From: Sulfurospirillum sp036802865
Lineage (GTDB): Bacteria; Campylobacterota; Campylobacteria; Campylobacterales; Sulfurospirillaceae
Assembly (NCBI RefSeq): GCF_036802865.1
Contig: NZ_DAIRVK010000005.1
Span: 186,001-250,000, forward strand
Reading direction: 5' to 3'
DNA: 64,000 nucleotides
Of the stretch, positions 34,952-43,554 are shown in pieces (the stretch's first letter is position 1; every line of letters starts with the position of its first letter). Both the position numbers and the translations under genes were made by a program. The notes below the pieces were generated by a model, which saw nothing but the letters and a program-made list of their open reading frames with translations, did not search any database and was not told the DNA's origin.

Positions 34952-35983
34952 ATGAAAACAATCATTGAACACATTGTCGATAGTTTAAATGAACAAAACG
35001 AAATCGTTACGGCAACGATATTGGAAAAAAGCGGTTCTGCGCCTAGGGAAGCGGGTGCCAAGATGGTGATTCGCAAAGATGGTTCGATTGAAGGGACTAT
35101 TGGTGGGGGCACACTGGAAGCCATGGCAATGCAACTGGCTCCCGATATTTTTAAAACCAAGCAGTGTTCTATCGAAGACATTGAATTAACAGATGATGAT
35201 GCAAGAGCTGCTGGTATGGTCTGTGGGGGTGAGGTAAGAATTCTTTTGGAGTACATAGATGCTTTGGATATTCAGGAGCTGAATATTCACCATAAAGCCA
35301 AAGAGCTCAAAACTTCAGAAACAGATTTTGTGATGATTACAAGGATTGTATCCAATAAGCGCATTACGGGCAAACATAAATGGATATGTACCGAAACTGA
35401 ACTGTATGGTGAAGAAGATAAAGAAGTTGGGCGCATTGTTGAGTCTTTGCGAGAAGATTTCAATCATGTTAAATTTCATCTTTTTTCGGGAAAATACCAG
35501 TATATGGTAGAACCTTTTTACGATACCCAACGACTTTATATCGTAGGCGCGGGGCATGTGTCACAACAAATAGCGGCACTGACTAAAACATTGGGCTTTT
35601 ATACGGTTGTCCTAGATGATAGAGAAGCTTTTGCCAATAGAGAGCGTTTTCCTACAGCAGATGAGGTGCACGTTGTTCCTTCCACCTATGAGGGGCTGAG
35701 TCAAGAGGTGCATATACCTAAAAACAGTTACATTGTCATTGTCACCAGAGGTGTTGATAAAGTGGTACTTGAACAATCGCTTCACATGAAAGCTAAATAT
35801 ATTGGCATGATTGGAAGTAAAACGAAAAAAAATTATGTTTACAATCTACTCCTCAATGAAGGCTTTGCGCAAAAAGATTTAGATGCAGTACATTGTCCTA
35901 TTGGGGTTTCTATCAATGCTCAAACACCTGAAGAGATTGCCATTAGTATCGCCGCAGAGCTTGTCAAAGCGAAACGTAGTTAG
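34952..35983 (+). CDS. xdhC: XdhC family molybdoenzyme maturation factor
   Basis: A 343-residue XdhC/CoxI protein, which loads or sulfurates molybdenum cofactor before insertion into xanthine-oxidase-family enzymes. The N-terminal domain has GSAPREAGAKMV, TIGGGTLEA, and the conserved cysteine in AAGMVCGGEV. The C-terminal Rossmann domain has LYIVGAGHVSQQIA and IGMIGSKTKKN. It sits 3 bp after the ligase and 3 bp before the NTP transferase. This is the clearest evidence that the operon matures Mop. Confidence 0.9.
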   Translation: MKTIIEHIVDSLNEQNEIVTATILEKSGSAPREAGAKMVIRKDGSIEGTIGGGTLEAMAMQLAPDIFKTKQCSIEDIELTDDDARAAGMVCGGEVRILLEYIDALDIQELNIHHKAKELKTSETDFVMITRIVSNKRITGKHKWICTETELYGEEDKEVGRIVESLREDFNHVKFHLFSGKYQYMVEPFYDTQRLYIVGAGHVSQQIAALTKTLGFYTVVLDDREAFANRERFPTADEVHVVPSTYEGLSQEVHIPKNSYIVIVTRGVDKVVLEQSLHMKAKYIGMIGSKTKKNYVYNLLLNEGFAQKDLDAVHCPIGVSINAQTPEEIAISIAAELVKAKRS

Positions 35984-35986
35984 ACA

Positions 35987-37090
35987 ATGAAGCATAACAT
36001 CGCCGTTCTTATCATTGCTGCGGGGTATTCTTCGCGCATGAACGACTTTAAAGCACTTTTGCCATTTGCTCATACCTGTGCGTTAGAGCGACTGATTCAG
36101 ACCTATGAAGCGCATGGTGTGGAGCATATCTATGTGGTCGTTGGGCATCGGCAAGAAGAGATTAGAGAAGTCTTGAAAGATAATAATGTCTCTATTATTT
36201 ATAACGAGGATTATGACAAAGGCATGTTTAGCTCTATTCAAAAAGGGCTTAGTGCCATTGATACAACAGTAGATGCATTTTACATGCAGCCAGTTGATAT
36301 TCCCCTCATTAAAATGCACAGTTTGGACTGTTTGTATGAGGCGTACATGCGTGAGCGCAAAGGGGTTATATACCCTACATTCCTAGGTCACAAAGGTCAT
36401 CCTCCGCTCATTGACATGAAATATAAAGAGCAGATTCTTTTGAGCGATGGCAAAGGTGGACTTAAAAAGGTTTTGGAAGCATTTAAAAAGGATGCTTTAA
36501 ATGTCAATGTTTACGACCAAGCTGTTTTAATGGATATGGATACACCAGAAGACTACCAAAAACTTCTCCTTTATGAAGCGAGAAATGCTCCTACACATGA
36601 GGAGTGTTTGGCAATGATGCTGTTCAATAATGTACCTGAGCCTATCATTAAGCATTGCGAAGCCGTGGAAAAAATGGCATGTACTCTTTATGAAGAGATC
36701 GCTTCGTTTGGACTGGGCATTGATAAAACGGTTTTACGTGCTGCGGCATTGTTGCATGACATCGCACGACAAGAAAAAAACCATGCCACGGTTGGGGCAG
36801 AACGACTCAAAGCGATGGGCTATAAAGCGATAGGTGATGTTATCGCGACACACATGGACATTGAAGTTGATGCGAATGCTCCTTTAAATGCCAATGAATT
36901 GCTTTTCTTAGCCGATAAAGTGGTAAGTGAAGATGAGGTATGTGGTTTTGAAAAACGCTTTGAGAAGGCATTAAAAAAATGTGAGGGAAACCTTGACGCA
37001 CAAAGGAACATCACCAAGCGTTTGAACGCCACAAAAGCGATTATTTTAAAAATAGAAATTCTTACATGTAAAGTGTTTCCTTATGGTTGA
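35987..37090 (+). CDS. MobA/MocA-like NTP transferase fused to HD domain (DVU_1551-like)
   Basis: A 367-residue two-domain fusion. The N-terminal 200 residues are a nucleotidyltransferase with AAGYSSRMNDFKALLPF, metal Asp in QPVDIPLI, and GHKGHPPLID, resembling MocA, which makes molybdopterin cytosine dinucleotide. The C-terminal part is a metal-dependent HD phosphohydrolase (AALLHDIAR, THMDIE, LADKVV). Joining a transferase to a hydrolase suggests making and clearing a nucleotide or cofactor intermediate. A TTACATGTAAAG repeat lies near its 3' end (37062), and its last 8 bases overlap the phosphatase gene. Confidence 0.83.
   Translation: MKHNIAVLIIAAGYSSRMNDFKALLPFAHTCALERLIQTYEAHGVEHIYVVVGHRQEEIREVLKDNNVSIIYNEDYDKGMFSSIQKGLSAIDTTVDAFYMQPVDIPLIKMHSLDCLYEAYMRERKGVIYPTFLGHKGHPPLIDMKYKEQILLSDGKGGLKKVLEAFKKDALNVNVYDQAVLMDMDTPEDYQKLLLYEARNAPTHEECLAMMLFNNVPEPIIKHCEAVEKMACTLYEEIASFGLGIDKTVLRAAALLHDIARQEKNHATVGAERLKAMGYKAIGDVIATHMDIEVDANAPLNANELLFLADKVVSEDEVCGFEKRFEKALKKCEGNLDAQRNITKRLNATKAIILKIEILTCKVFPYG
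37062..37073 (+). repeat. TTACATGTAAAG repeat, copy 4
   Basis: 10-bp palindrome followed by AG, within the last codons of the transferase-HD gene and 9 bp before the phosphatase start. Confidence 0.7.
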
Positions 37091-37676
37091 AAAAGTGTAT
37101 CTGCTTCGCCATGGGCACATTGATAATGGAAGCGAAAAAAAGTATTTGGGTAAAACCGATGTACCGCTTGATGTTCTAGGTTTAGAGCAAGCCCGTTTAT
37201 TGTGTGATTATTTTAAAGCAATTCTTGTTGAGACTATTTTTACAAGCCCTTTAACACGATGTGTGCAAACGATTCAACCGTTGTGTGAAGATAAAAAAAA
37301 GCACTATCACATTGTCAATGCATTTTGTGAGATAGATATGGGAGATTGGGAAAATGTACCAATGGCTTACATTCAGTCACACTTTCCCAAACTTTATGCC
37401 CAAAGAGGTGAAAATTTAGAACATTTTACTCCGCCCAATGGTGAGAGTTTTCATGTTATGGCAAAGCGTGTAAGAGATGCCTTTGATGCTATTACACATC
37501 ATGCTAACGGAACAATACTTATCGTTGCTCATGCCGGTGTCAATCGAATGATTCTCTCACAAATACTGGGTATAGCCATTAACGATATGTTTAGCATCGA
37601 ACAACCTTACGCGTGTGTCAATGAATTGACATGGGATTATCAAAGTATGCAGTGGATATACCGAAGAGTTTTGTAA
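37083..37676 (+). CDS. histidine phosphatase family protein
   Basis: A 197-residue phosphoglycerate-mutase-like phosphatase. The phospho-His motif is LLRHGHID, with FTSPLTRCVQT, EIDMGDWEN and AHAGVNRMI giving the remaining active-site Arg, Glu and His. It is closest in style to CobC alpha-ribazole phosphatase or GpmB-type enzymes. Its ATG overlaps the end of the transferase-HD gene by 8 bases. As last gene of the mop accessory operon it may dephosphorylate a cofactor intermediate; substrate unknown. A perfect terminator follows. Confidence 0.87.
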   Translation: MVEKVYLLRHGHIDNGSEKKYLGKTDVPLDVLGLEQARLLCDYFKAILVETIFTSPLTRCVQTIQPLCEDKKKHYHIVNAFCEIDMGDWENVPMAYIQSHFPKLYAQRGENLEHFTPPNGESFHVMAKRVRDAFDAITHHANGTILIVAHAGVNRMILSQILGIAINDMFSIEQPYACVNELTWDYQSMQWIYRRVL

Positions 37677-37703
37677 AGAGGCTTTATATGTAAAAGCCTC
37701 TTT
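37675..37703. terminator. terminator ending the mop accessory operon
   Basis: AAAGAGGCTTT / AAAGCCTCTTT perfect 11-bp arms with a 7-nt loop. The left arm and loop form a 20-bp sequence repeated at 39373-39392. It also serves the convergent CNNM-type gene. Confidence 0.85.
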
Positions 37704-37717
37704 GTGTCTTAACGCGT

Positions 37718-38794
37718 TTAGTTTACTTTCGCTTTTTCGAGCTTTTTGCGCTCGACTTTCATGCGGTCTTGGAACTTTTTACTTCTATCTTTTGCAAACA
37801 CTTGCATGTCTTCAACTTCATCCATCTCATCGACGATTTCAACACCCAAAAGTGTCTCAATGGCATCTTCAAGCGTTACAACGCCAGCTGTTTGTCCGTA
37901 GCTGTCAAAAACGATAAAAAGGTGTGTTTTACGTTTGACAAATTGGTCGATCAGGTTTGGTACAGGAAGATTTTCAGAAACCATATGCACTTCATGCGCA
38001 ATGTCTTCCAGTGTAATTTTATCGTGGTCTTCCACACTCTCTTCTAAGATTCGTTGATTGAAGGCAATACCCACAACATCGTCCAGTGTCTCGCCAAAAA
38101 CAGGAATACGCGAGTGGATGTACATACGGTCATCTTCAATGGCTTCTTCAATGGTAGTGGATGAGGGCAATGCAAATACAACACTTCGTGGTGTCATAAT
38201 ATCTTTTGCTTTAATATTTTTAAGTTTTAAAAGATTTTCAATGAGATCACTCTCTTTACTTAAAATAGAACCATCTTTTTCACCCATAGCAACAACAGCC
38301 ATGATTTCATCGCGTGAAAAATTTGGATGTTTCTTCTTGTTTTTTGAAATGAAGTTGGTCAAGAGTGAAGAAAGCCACACAAAAGGATACGTTAGTGTCA
38401 CGAGAAATGAAATCGTATAACCTGAGGGTATAAGCAATTTTTTCCAGTAAAGCGCACCAATAGTTTTTGGAATAATTTCTGCAATATATAAAATCAGCAA
38501 TGTAACAACAAATGCAACAGCTGTTTGCCATTCATTTCCAAAAAGAATCTGCGCTTGCGCACCTACACCGGCAGCACCCATAGTATGGGCAAAGGTGTTA
38601 AATGTCAAGATAGACGAGATTGGCACGTCGATATTGGATTTGAGATCTTTGAGCATAGCAATGGCATTTTCGTTATTTTCTTTTGGAAGGGTTTCTATAT
38701 AAGAATCAGTGCTTGAAAGCAAAACAGCTTCTAAAATGGAGCAGAGAAACGAGATAAATAAAACGATCGAAAGATAGACAAGAAGTAGGGTCAT
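37718..38794 (-). CDS. CNNM/CorC-type membrane protein with CBS domains
   Basis: A 358-residue protein: a CNNM (DUF21) membrane domain in the first 170 residues with about four helices (VYLSIVLFISFLCSILEAVLL, NTFAHTMGAAGVGAQAQ, AEIIPKTIGA), then a CBS pair (KAKDIMTPRSVVFALP, HSRIPVFGETLDDVVGI, THLFIVFDSYGQTAGVVTLEDAIETLLG). Family members handle Mg2+ or Co2+ efflux or sensing. No separate ribosome site is clear at the ATG. Instead a 21-residue leader ORF upstream ends in a TGA overlapping it (ATGA), so translation is probably coupled. Confidence 0.85.
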   Translation of the reverse strand: MTLLLVYLSIVLFISFLCSILEAVLLSSTDSYIETLPKENNENAIAMLKDLKSNIDVPISSILTFNTFAHTMGAAGVGAQAQILFGNEWQTAVAFVVTLLILYIAEIIPKTIGALYWKKLLIPSGYTISFLVTLTYPFVWLSSLLTNFISKNKKKHPNFSRDEIMAVVAMGEKDGSILSKESDLIENLLKLKNIKAKDIMTPRSVVFALPSSTTIEEAIEDDRMYIHSRIPVFGETLDDVVGIAFNQRILEESVEDHDKITLEDIAHEVHMVSENLPVPNLIDQFVKRKTHLFIVFDSYGQTAGVVTLEDAIETLLGVEIVDEMDEVEDMQVFAKDRSKKFQDRMKVERKKLEKAKVN

Positions 38795-38856
38795 GATAGA
38801 CTGCCTAGAGTAAGGGGTAAGCTACAACTACGCGAGTCTGGTTCACTTGGGGACAT
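38791..38856 (-). CDS. 21-residue leader peptide ORF, coupled to the CNNM gene
   Basis: ATG at 38856 follows TAAAGGAA at a proper distance. The frame reads MSPSEPDSRSCSLPLTLGSLS and stops with TGA at 38791-38793, overlapping the CNNM ATG by three bases of ATGA. Three prolines, six serines and rare-looking spacing recall regulatory leader peptides that sense Mg2+ or proline. No homologue is recognised; the evidence is signals and geometry only. Confidence 0.5.
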   Translation of the reverse strand: MSPSEPDSRSCSLPLTLGSLS

Positions 38857-38886
38857 TCAGAATTCCTTTAAAATATTTTGTGTTGT

Positions 38887-38892
38887 ATTATA
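38887..38892 (-). promoter_or_regulatory. -10 element for the leader ORF and CNNM gene
   Basis: TATAAT on the minus strand, 31 bp upstream of the leader ORF ATG, implying a leader transcript of about 85 nt before the CNNM start. Confidence 0.55.
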
Positions 38893-38906
38893 GCATAAAC
38901 ATGACA

Positions 38907-39272
38907 CTACTTTATTACAGGCACAAATGTAAGCGAGAGTGAGTTCACGCAATGACGGGTGTTTTTAGGGGTCATACCTTCACCTTCAAAGACATGTCCT
39001 AAGTGCGCTCCACACGCATTGCAAAGGATTTCTGTGCGCCTACCATCGCGGTCTATCTCTCGTTTAATGGCTCCTTGTATCTCATCATCAAAACTAGGCC
39101 AGCCACAGTGTGAATTAAACTTGTCATTGGAGGTGTAAAGGGGTGCATTACAGCGTTTACAGAGGTACGTTCCTTTCTCATCAAAGCTGTTATAAAGCCC
39201 AGAATAGGGCATCTCTGTGCCTTTATGCAGGATGATGCGTTCTTCTTCAGGTGTCAGTGGATTGAATGGCAT
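38907..39272 (-). CDS. msrB: peptide-methionine (R)-S-oxide reductase
   Basis: A 121-residue MsrB that repairs methionine-R-sulfoxide. Zinc cysteines are in CKRC and CNAC, CGWPSFDDE is the family centre, and the catalytic Cys is in NTRHCVNSLSL. The ATG at 39272 follows AAGGAG by 5 bases; the frame is open further upstream but that part is not conserved. It is a stand-alone MsrB with no MsrA domain. Confidence 0.93.
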   Translation of the reverse strand: MPFNPLTPEEERIILHKGTEMPYSGLYNSFDEKGTYLCKRCNAPLYTSNDKFNSHCGWPSFDDEIQGAIKREIDRDGRRTEILCNACGAHLGHVFEGEGMTPKNTRHCVNSLSLTFVPVIK

Positions 39273-39306
39273 AAACACTCCTTTTGGATTTGATGAAAAA
39301 TTGTGC

Positions 39307-39341
39307 AAAGGAGGTTTTAAAAATAGCGAGAAAACCTCTTT
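39307..39341 (-). terminator. hairpin between trkA-like gene and msrB
   Basis: AAAACCTCTTT pairs with AAGGAGGTTTT (one mismatch). On the minus strand it lies downstream of the potassium-uptake genes. Confidence 0.5.
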
Positions 39342-39372
39342 AATTGTCCAATGTTATAACATGGTTCTATTA

Positions 39373-39392
39373 AAAGAGGCTTTATATGTAAA
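39373..39392 (+). repeat. 20-bp direct repeat of the 37675 terminator arm
   Basis: AAAGAGGCTTTATATGTAAA is identical to 37675-37694 but lacks the second arm, so it cannot fold as the full terminator. It lies 2 bp beyond the trkA-like stop codon. Confidence 0.6.
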
Positions 39393-39394
39393 GA

Positions 39395-40057
39395 TTAGCT
39401 TTCAAGTTTCGTAAGATTTCTCAGCTTCTCGATGAAGGTTTTCTTGCCTATAAAAGCAAGCATATCGTTTTCGCGAATTTTATAGGTTTTTTCAATATCA
39501 AACATCCAGTTGTCGCGTGTTTTGCAGGCAATGAGATGGATTTCATTTTCAAACATTTGCTCAACATCTTTGATTGTTTTCCCAATAAGAGACTTCGTAA
39601 CTGAGAATTTGGCGATTTTAATCGTACTACTAAAATCAACTTGGTCGATGACCACATTGCCAACAAGGTTTTCAACCAATTTTTTAGCAGATTCACGTTC
39701 AGGGTAAATAACTTTAAAGGCACCAAGACGCGCCAAAATCTCGCCGTGTGTCAGCGTAATGGCTTTAGCAATAATGGTTTTATTGTCCAACTCTTTCAGT
39801 GCCATTAGCGTTAAAATACTCGCCTCAATGTTTTCCCCAATGCTAATAATAACTGTATCAAGGCCTACAACACCTGCTTCTTGAAGGGCCTTAATGTCTG
39901 TACTGTCTAAAATCATAGCATCTTCAATGTATTCACTAATGACTTGTATTTTGTGTGGATCGTTGTCAATGGCGATGATGTCCATGCCTTGCTCAGCCAA
40001 TCCTTTAGCAATGTGAAAGCCAAATTTGCCCAAGCCTATGACGGCGTATGTTTTCAT
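39395..40057 (-). CDS. trkA: Trk/Ktr potassium uptake regulatory subunit
   Basis: A 220-residue cytoplasmic gating ring subunit. An RCK-N nucleotide-binding domain (VIGLGKFGFHIAKGLAEQG, AIDNDPHKI, DSTDIKALQEAGV) is followed by an RCK-C domain (from about 135). The single-repeat length fits KtrA/TrkA-short forms. Its ATG overlaps the stop of the membrane subunit by 4 bases. It binds ATP or NAD and controls K+ entry. Confidence 0.9.
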   Translation of the reverse strand: MKTYAVIGLGKFGFHIAKGLAEQGMDIIAIDNDPHKIQVISEYIEDAMILDSTDIKALQEAGVVGLDTVIISIGENIEASILTLMALKELDNKTIIAKAITLTHGEILARLGAFKVIYPERESAKKLVENLVGNVVIDQVDFSSTIKIAKFSVTKSLIGKTIKDVEQMFENEIHLIACKTRDNWMFDIEKTYKIRENDMLAFIGKKTFIEKLRNLTKLES

Positions 40058-41385
40058 AATAAAATCCTTCCTTCAGGGTATTGTATGTGTTTAATTTTTT
40101 CTCTTCCCATAATGAGAAATCCAAAGGCGAAAATACCCATACGTCCGATGAGCATGAGTGCTATAATGAGTGTTTTACCAAAGGTACTAAACTTTTCTGA
40201 AAGACTTAGTACATCGCCATTTCCAACCGAAACTCCTACCGTACAAAAAGCTGAAACGACTTCAAACAGCGTTTGCATAAAATTCGTTTTTTGTGTTTCG
40301 ACTAAAATGATCGTTGATGTGATCGCTATAAAGGATGCAACCAAAATGATGGCAGAAGAGCGGTTGATAATTTCAGGTGCAATGGTACGTTTAAAAGCAT
40401 GGGGTTGTTGGTTGCTAATTTTAATGGTGTGGATGGTTGCAATGATAAGCACAGCAACGGTTGTAATTTTAATACCACCAGCGGTACTGCCTGCACCTCC
40501 ACCGATCATCATATAAATGGTTGAACAAAAAAGTGATGCGTCACTGAGTTGGGAAAGATCAAGACTGTTAAAGCCAGAAGTTCTAAAGTTGACAGAGAGA
40601 AAAAAGCTGTTAAGCAATCCATGATACCACGTCATATTGGCAAAAACGCCTTTGTTGTCCCATTCAATCGCTAAAAAAAGCAGAGTACCTGAAACAATCA
40701 GTATGAGTGTTCCTACAAGGGTGATTTTCGTGTGCGCTGAGATCATAAAACGCTTGTGTGTCGCTTTTGCATGAAGTTCAACCAACACCAAATAACCAAT
40801 ACCCCCTAAAATGATAAGAAGTCCAACGGTCACTAAAACGGTGAAATCGGTTTGATAGCCTAGAAGATTGTCTCTAAATGTTGAAAAACCCGCATTATTG
40901 AAAGCTGCAACGGAGTGAAAGATGCCTTGCCATATAGCTTTAGGCAATGGCATATGTGTTGCAAAACGCAGGGTTAAGATAAGTGCACCAAGGGACTCGA
41001 TGATGAGTGTAAAGATAAACACTTTTTGAAGAAAATTTTGAATGTCTAAATTGGAGGAATAGTTCAAGGAATCTTTTGCCATATTTTTTTCATGGATGTT
41101 GAGATTTCGCTTCATAAACAAGAAGAAGAGGGTGACAATACTCATATAGCCTACACCGCCCACTTGCATGAGAATTAAAATGACAAATTGTCCAAAAAAT
41201 GTGAAGTCTTCAGGTGTGATTTTGACAACAAGCCCTGTTACACAGGTTGCTGATGTTGAAGTAAAAAGTGCATCGATGAACGCTAATTTCCCGATGTGGG
41301 CAAAAGGAAGCATCAATAAAATAGAGCCGATAAAAACAACCGTAAGATAACTAAAAAAGATAATCCGCAAGGTCTTTTGATTCAT
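40054..41385 (-). CDS. trkH: TrkH/KtrB potassium transporter membrane subunit
   Basis: A 443-residue K+ translocating subunit with four pore repeats. Selectivity-filter segments are TSATCVTGLVV, AFNNAGFSTF, SVNFRTSGFNSL and AFCTVGVSVGNG. Eight to ten helices surround them. The length (about 440) resembles KtrB rather than the longer TrkH. It is first in the operon, overlapping the regulatory subunit by 4 bases. Divergent from the TonB receptor gene across a 195-bp gap that carries a TTACATGTAAAG repeat. Confidence 0.92.
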   Translation of the reverse strand: MNQKTLRIIFFSYLTVVFIGSILLMLPFAHIGKLAFIDALFTSTSATCVTGLVVKITPEDFTFFGQFVILILMQVGGVGYMSIVTLFFLFMKRNLNIHEKNMAKDSLNYSSNLDIQNFLQKVFIFTLIIESLGALILTLRFATHMPLPKAIWQGIFHSVAAFNNAGFSTFRDNLLGYQTDFTVLVTVGLLIILGGIGYLVLVELHAKATHKRFMISAHTKITLVGTLILIVSGTLLFLAIEWDNKGVFANMTWYHGLLNSFFLSVNFRTSGFNSLDLSQLSDASLFCSTIYMMIGGGAGSTAGGIKITTVAVLIIATIHTIKISNQQPHAFKRTIAPEIINRSSAIILVASFIAITSTIILVETQKTNFMQTLFEVVSAFCTVGVSVGNGDVLSLSEKFSTFGKTLIIALMLIGRMGIFAFGFLIMGREKIKHIQYPEGRILL

Positions 41386-41486
41386 TCAGTTCCTTCTTCG
41401 TAACCAAATTGATTACGAATCTTTTTCTACATTTTTTATGCATCTATTGTACCAAATTATAGCGGTATTGATAAGTTTTTTAGTGC

Positions 41487-41498
41487 TTACATGTAAAG
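41487..41498 (+). repeat. TTACATGTAAAG repeat, copy 5
   Basis: 10-bp palindrome followed by AG, in the divergent gap between trkH-like and TonB-dependent receptor genes. Confidence 0.7.
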
Positions 41499-41580
41499 AT
41501 CAATTCTTATGTAACATAAAGATATATGAAAACAGTTACTTTTTGGATAAAATATTTTTCCCAAATTTTAAGGAGAATAT

Positions 41581-43554
41581 ATGAAAAATCTGAAAGGATT
41601 TAGAGGAAAGTATTTTAGTCTAGCGGCTATACTTGCTTTAAATGCTACGATTGCACTTGCAAGTGAAGGGCAAAGTGTCGTAGATAATGAAAAGCAACTC
41701 AATACGCCAAAAGCTGAAGCGTCCTCTGAAACAACAGAAGTGCTCGAAGAAAGCAGTGCACCTGTTGTGGTGATCTCAAAGAAGATCAAAGAAAAAAAGT
41801 CTGAAGTATATACTGCTTCCAAATCCTTGGTCAGTGCGACCAATGTCACCGATAACGTTACGGTTATCACCTCCGAAGAACTTTCTCTCAAAGGCATTAC
41901 TTCTGTTACTGAAGCGCTCAATACTATTCCTGGTATTAGTATTACGTCACAAGGAGGGTTAGGTAAATTAAGCAGTGTTCGTATGCAAGGTATGAGCAAC
42001 CAATACACACTTGTCATGGTTGATGGTGTCCGTTATAACGATCCTAGTAGTCTTTCTGGTGCAGATTTTAGTCATCTTTTAGTGGGTGATATTGAGCGTA
42101 TCGAAGTTATTAAAGGTGCACAAAGTGGTGTTTGGGGCGCAGATGCAGCAGCTGGTGTGATTAACATTATTACTAAGAGTGCACAAAGTGGGACACATGG
42201 AACTGCAGGTGTAGAAGTTGGAAGTTACGGACGTAGAAGTATGAACACTTCCATTTCACATAAAACTGATAAATTTGATGCTATGCTCTCTGTGCAACGT
42301 GTTACAGAAGATGGGTTTACTGCATATGCACCAAGAAATGAAGATATAGATAAATTTGAAAAAGATGGTTATCGCAATACGACAGTTAATCTTAAAGCAG
42401 GTTATTGGATTGATGAATCTAACCGTATTGAAGCAGGCTATCATGATATTAACGCTTTAAATAATTATGATGCTTCTGACCCAACAACTTGGATAATGGA
42501 TCCAAATTCTATTCAACGTGGTGATTTTCGCCAACGATCGGGCTATTTAACGTATAAATATTTTGTAGCAAATCATGCTATTGAAACAACACTCTCTCAA
42601 AGTACCTTTACAAAAAAAGAATTAGATGAAACAACATCTGGAAATTTACGTGACTATGAGGGGAAAGTCCCTTCGGTAGAAGTAAAAGATACATGGAAAT
42701 ACTATGACAATAGTACATTGGTTTTTGGTGGCAGTTATGAAAAACGAGAACTAACCTATACTGCTGTTGGAGATAGTGAAAAAGAACGAGATGAAAATTC
42801 AAAAGCTCTTTATATCAATAATACAAATAAATTAGGTAATGTTGTTCTAAATGAAGCGTTACGTTATGATAAATTTAGTGCATTTGATGATAAAACTACA
42901 GGTAAAATTGGTGCAAAATACCTTTTTAGCGATCAATTTAATATTTATACCAACTATGGAACAGCGTATAAAACACCTACGATGTTTGAAATGATCTATC
43001 CATGGTTCCCTAATTCATCAAATTTCAATTTAAAACCTGAGAATATCAAAAGTTTTAATATGGGTATGCAATATGCTGGGTTTAATATGAATTTTTTTAG
43101 AAATGAAATTGAAGATCTGATCAGATTCCGTTCAACAAAGTATGTTAATATTGATGGCACTTCTGTGTTTAGAGGCATTGAACTTTCTTATGAGCAACAG
43201 TTGTTCAATTCTCTACTTATGGGTGCTAATTATACCTATGTTGATGCAGCAGATAAAGATGGTAATAGATTGACAGATATTCCTCGGTACCAATCGTCTT
43301 TATATGCAACGTATATGCCAATTAAACAAATCGCTATGAACGTTAATGGAACATATATTGGGTCTCGTAAAGACTCTTCAACAGAAGAAACAGGAAACTA
43401 CTTCGTAGCCAATACCAAAGTCACGTATCATGCTACCAAAGATTTAGATGTCTATTTTAAAGTCAATAACCTCTTTGATCGCTACTATCAAACCGTTTAT
43501 GGCTATGCTTCGGCTGAGCGAAGCTATTATATGGGTGTTGAGGCGAAATTCTAA
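41581..43554 (+). CDS. TonB-dependent outer-membrane receptor
   Basis: A 657-residue outer-membrane receptor for a scarce ligand such as a siderophore, haem or cobalamin. A signal peptide (LAAILALNATIALA) is followed by the plug domain (NVTVITSEELSLKGITSVTE, LNTIPGISI, VRMQGMSNQYTLVMVDGVR, IERIEVIKGAQSGVWG) and a beta-barrel ending in YYMGVEAKF with the expected terminal Phe. The plug is BtuB/FepA-like. TAAGGAG precedes the ATG. It overlaps the next gene by one base. I see no clear Fur box. Ligand not determinable. Confidence 0.92.
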   Translation: MKNLKGFRGKYFSLAAILALNATIALASEGQSVVDNEKQLNTPKAEASSETTEVLEESSAPVVVISKKIKEKKSEVYTASKSLVSATNVTDNVTVITSEELSLKGITSVTEALNTIPGISITSQGGLGKLSSVRMQGMSNQYTLVMVDGVRYNDPSSLSGADFSHLLVGDIERIEVIKGAQSGVWGADAAAGVINIITKSAQSGTHGTAGVEVGSYGRRSMNTSISHKTDKFDAMLSVQRVTEDGFTAYAPRNEDIDKFEKDGYRNTTVNLKAGYWIDESNRIEAGYHDINALNNYDASDPTTWIMDPNSIQRGDFRQRSGYLTYKYFVANHAIETTLSQSTFTKKELDETTSGNLRDYEGKVPSVEVKDTWKYYDNSTLVFGGSYEKRELTYTAVGDSEKERDENSKALYINNTNKLGNVVLNEALRYDKFSAFDDKTTGKIGAKYLFSDQFNIYTNYGTAYKTPTMFEMIYPWFPNSSNFNLKPENIKSFNMGMQYAGFNMNFFRNEIEDLIRFRSTKYVNIDGTSVFRGIELSYEQQLFNSLLMGANYTYVDAADKDGNRLTDIPRYQSSLYATYMPIKQIAMNVNGTYIGSRKDSSTEETGNYFVANTKVTYHATKDLDVYFKVNNLFDRYYQTVYGYASAERSYYMGVEAKF

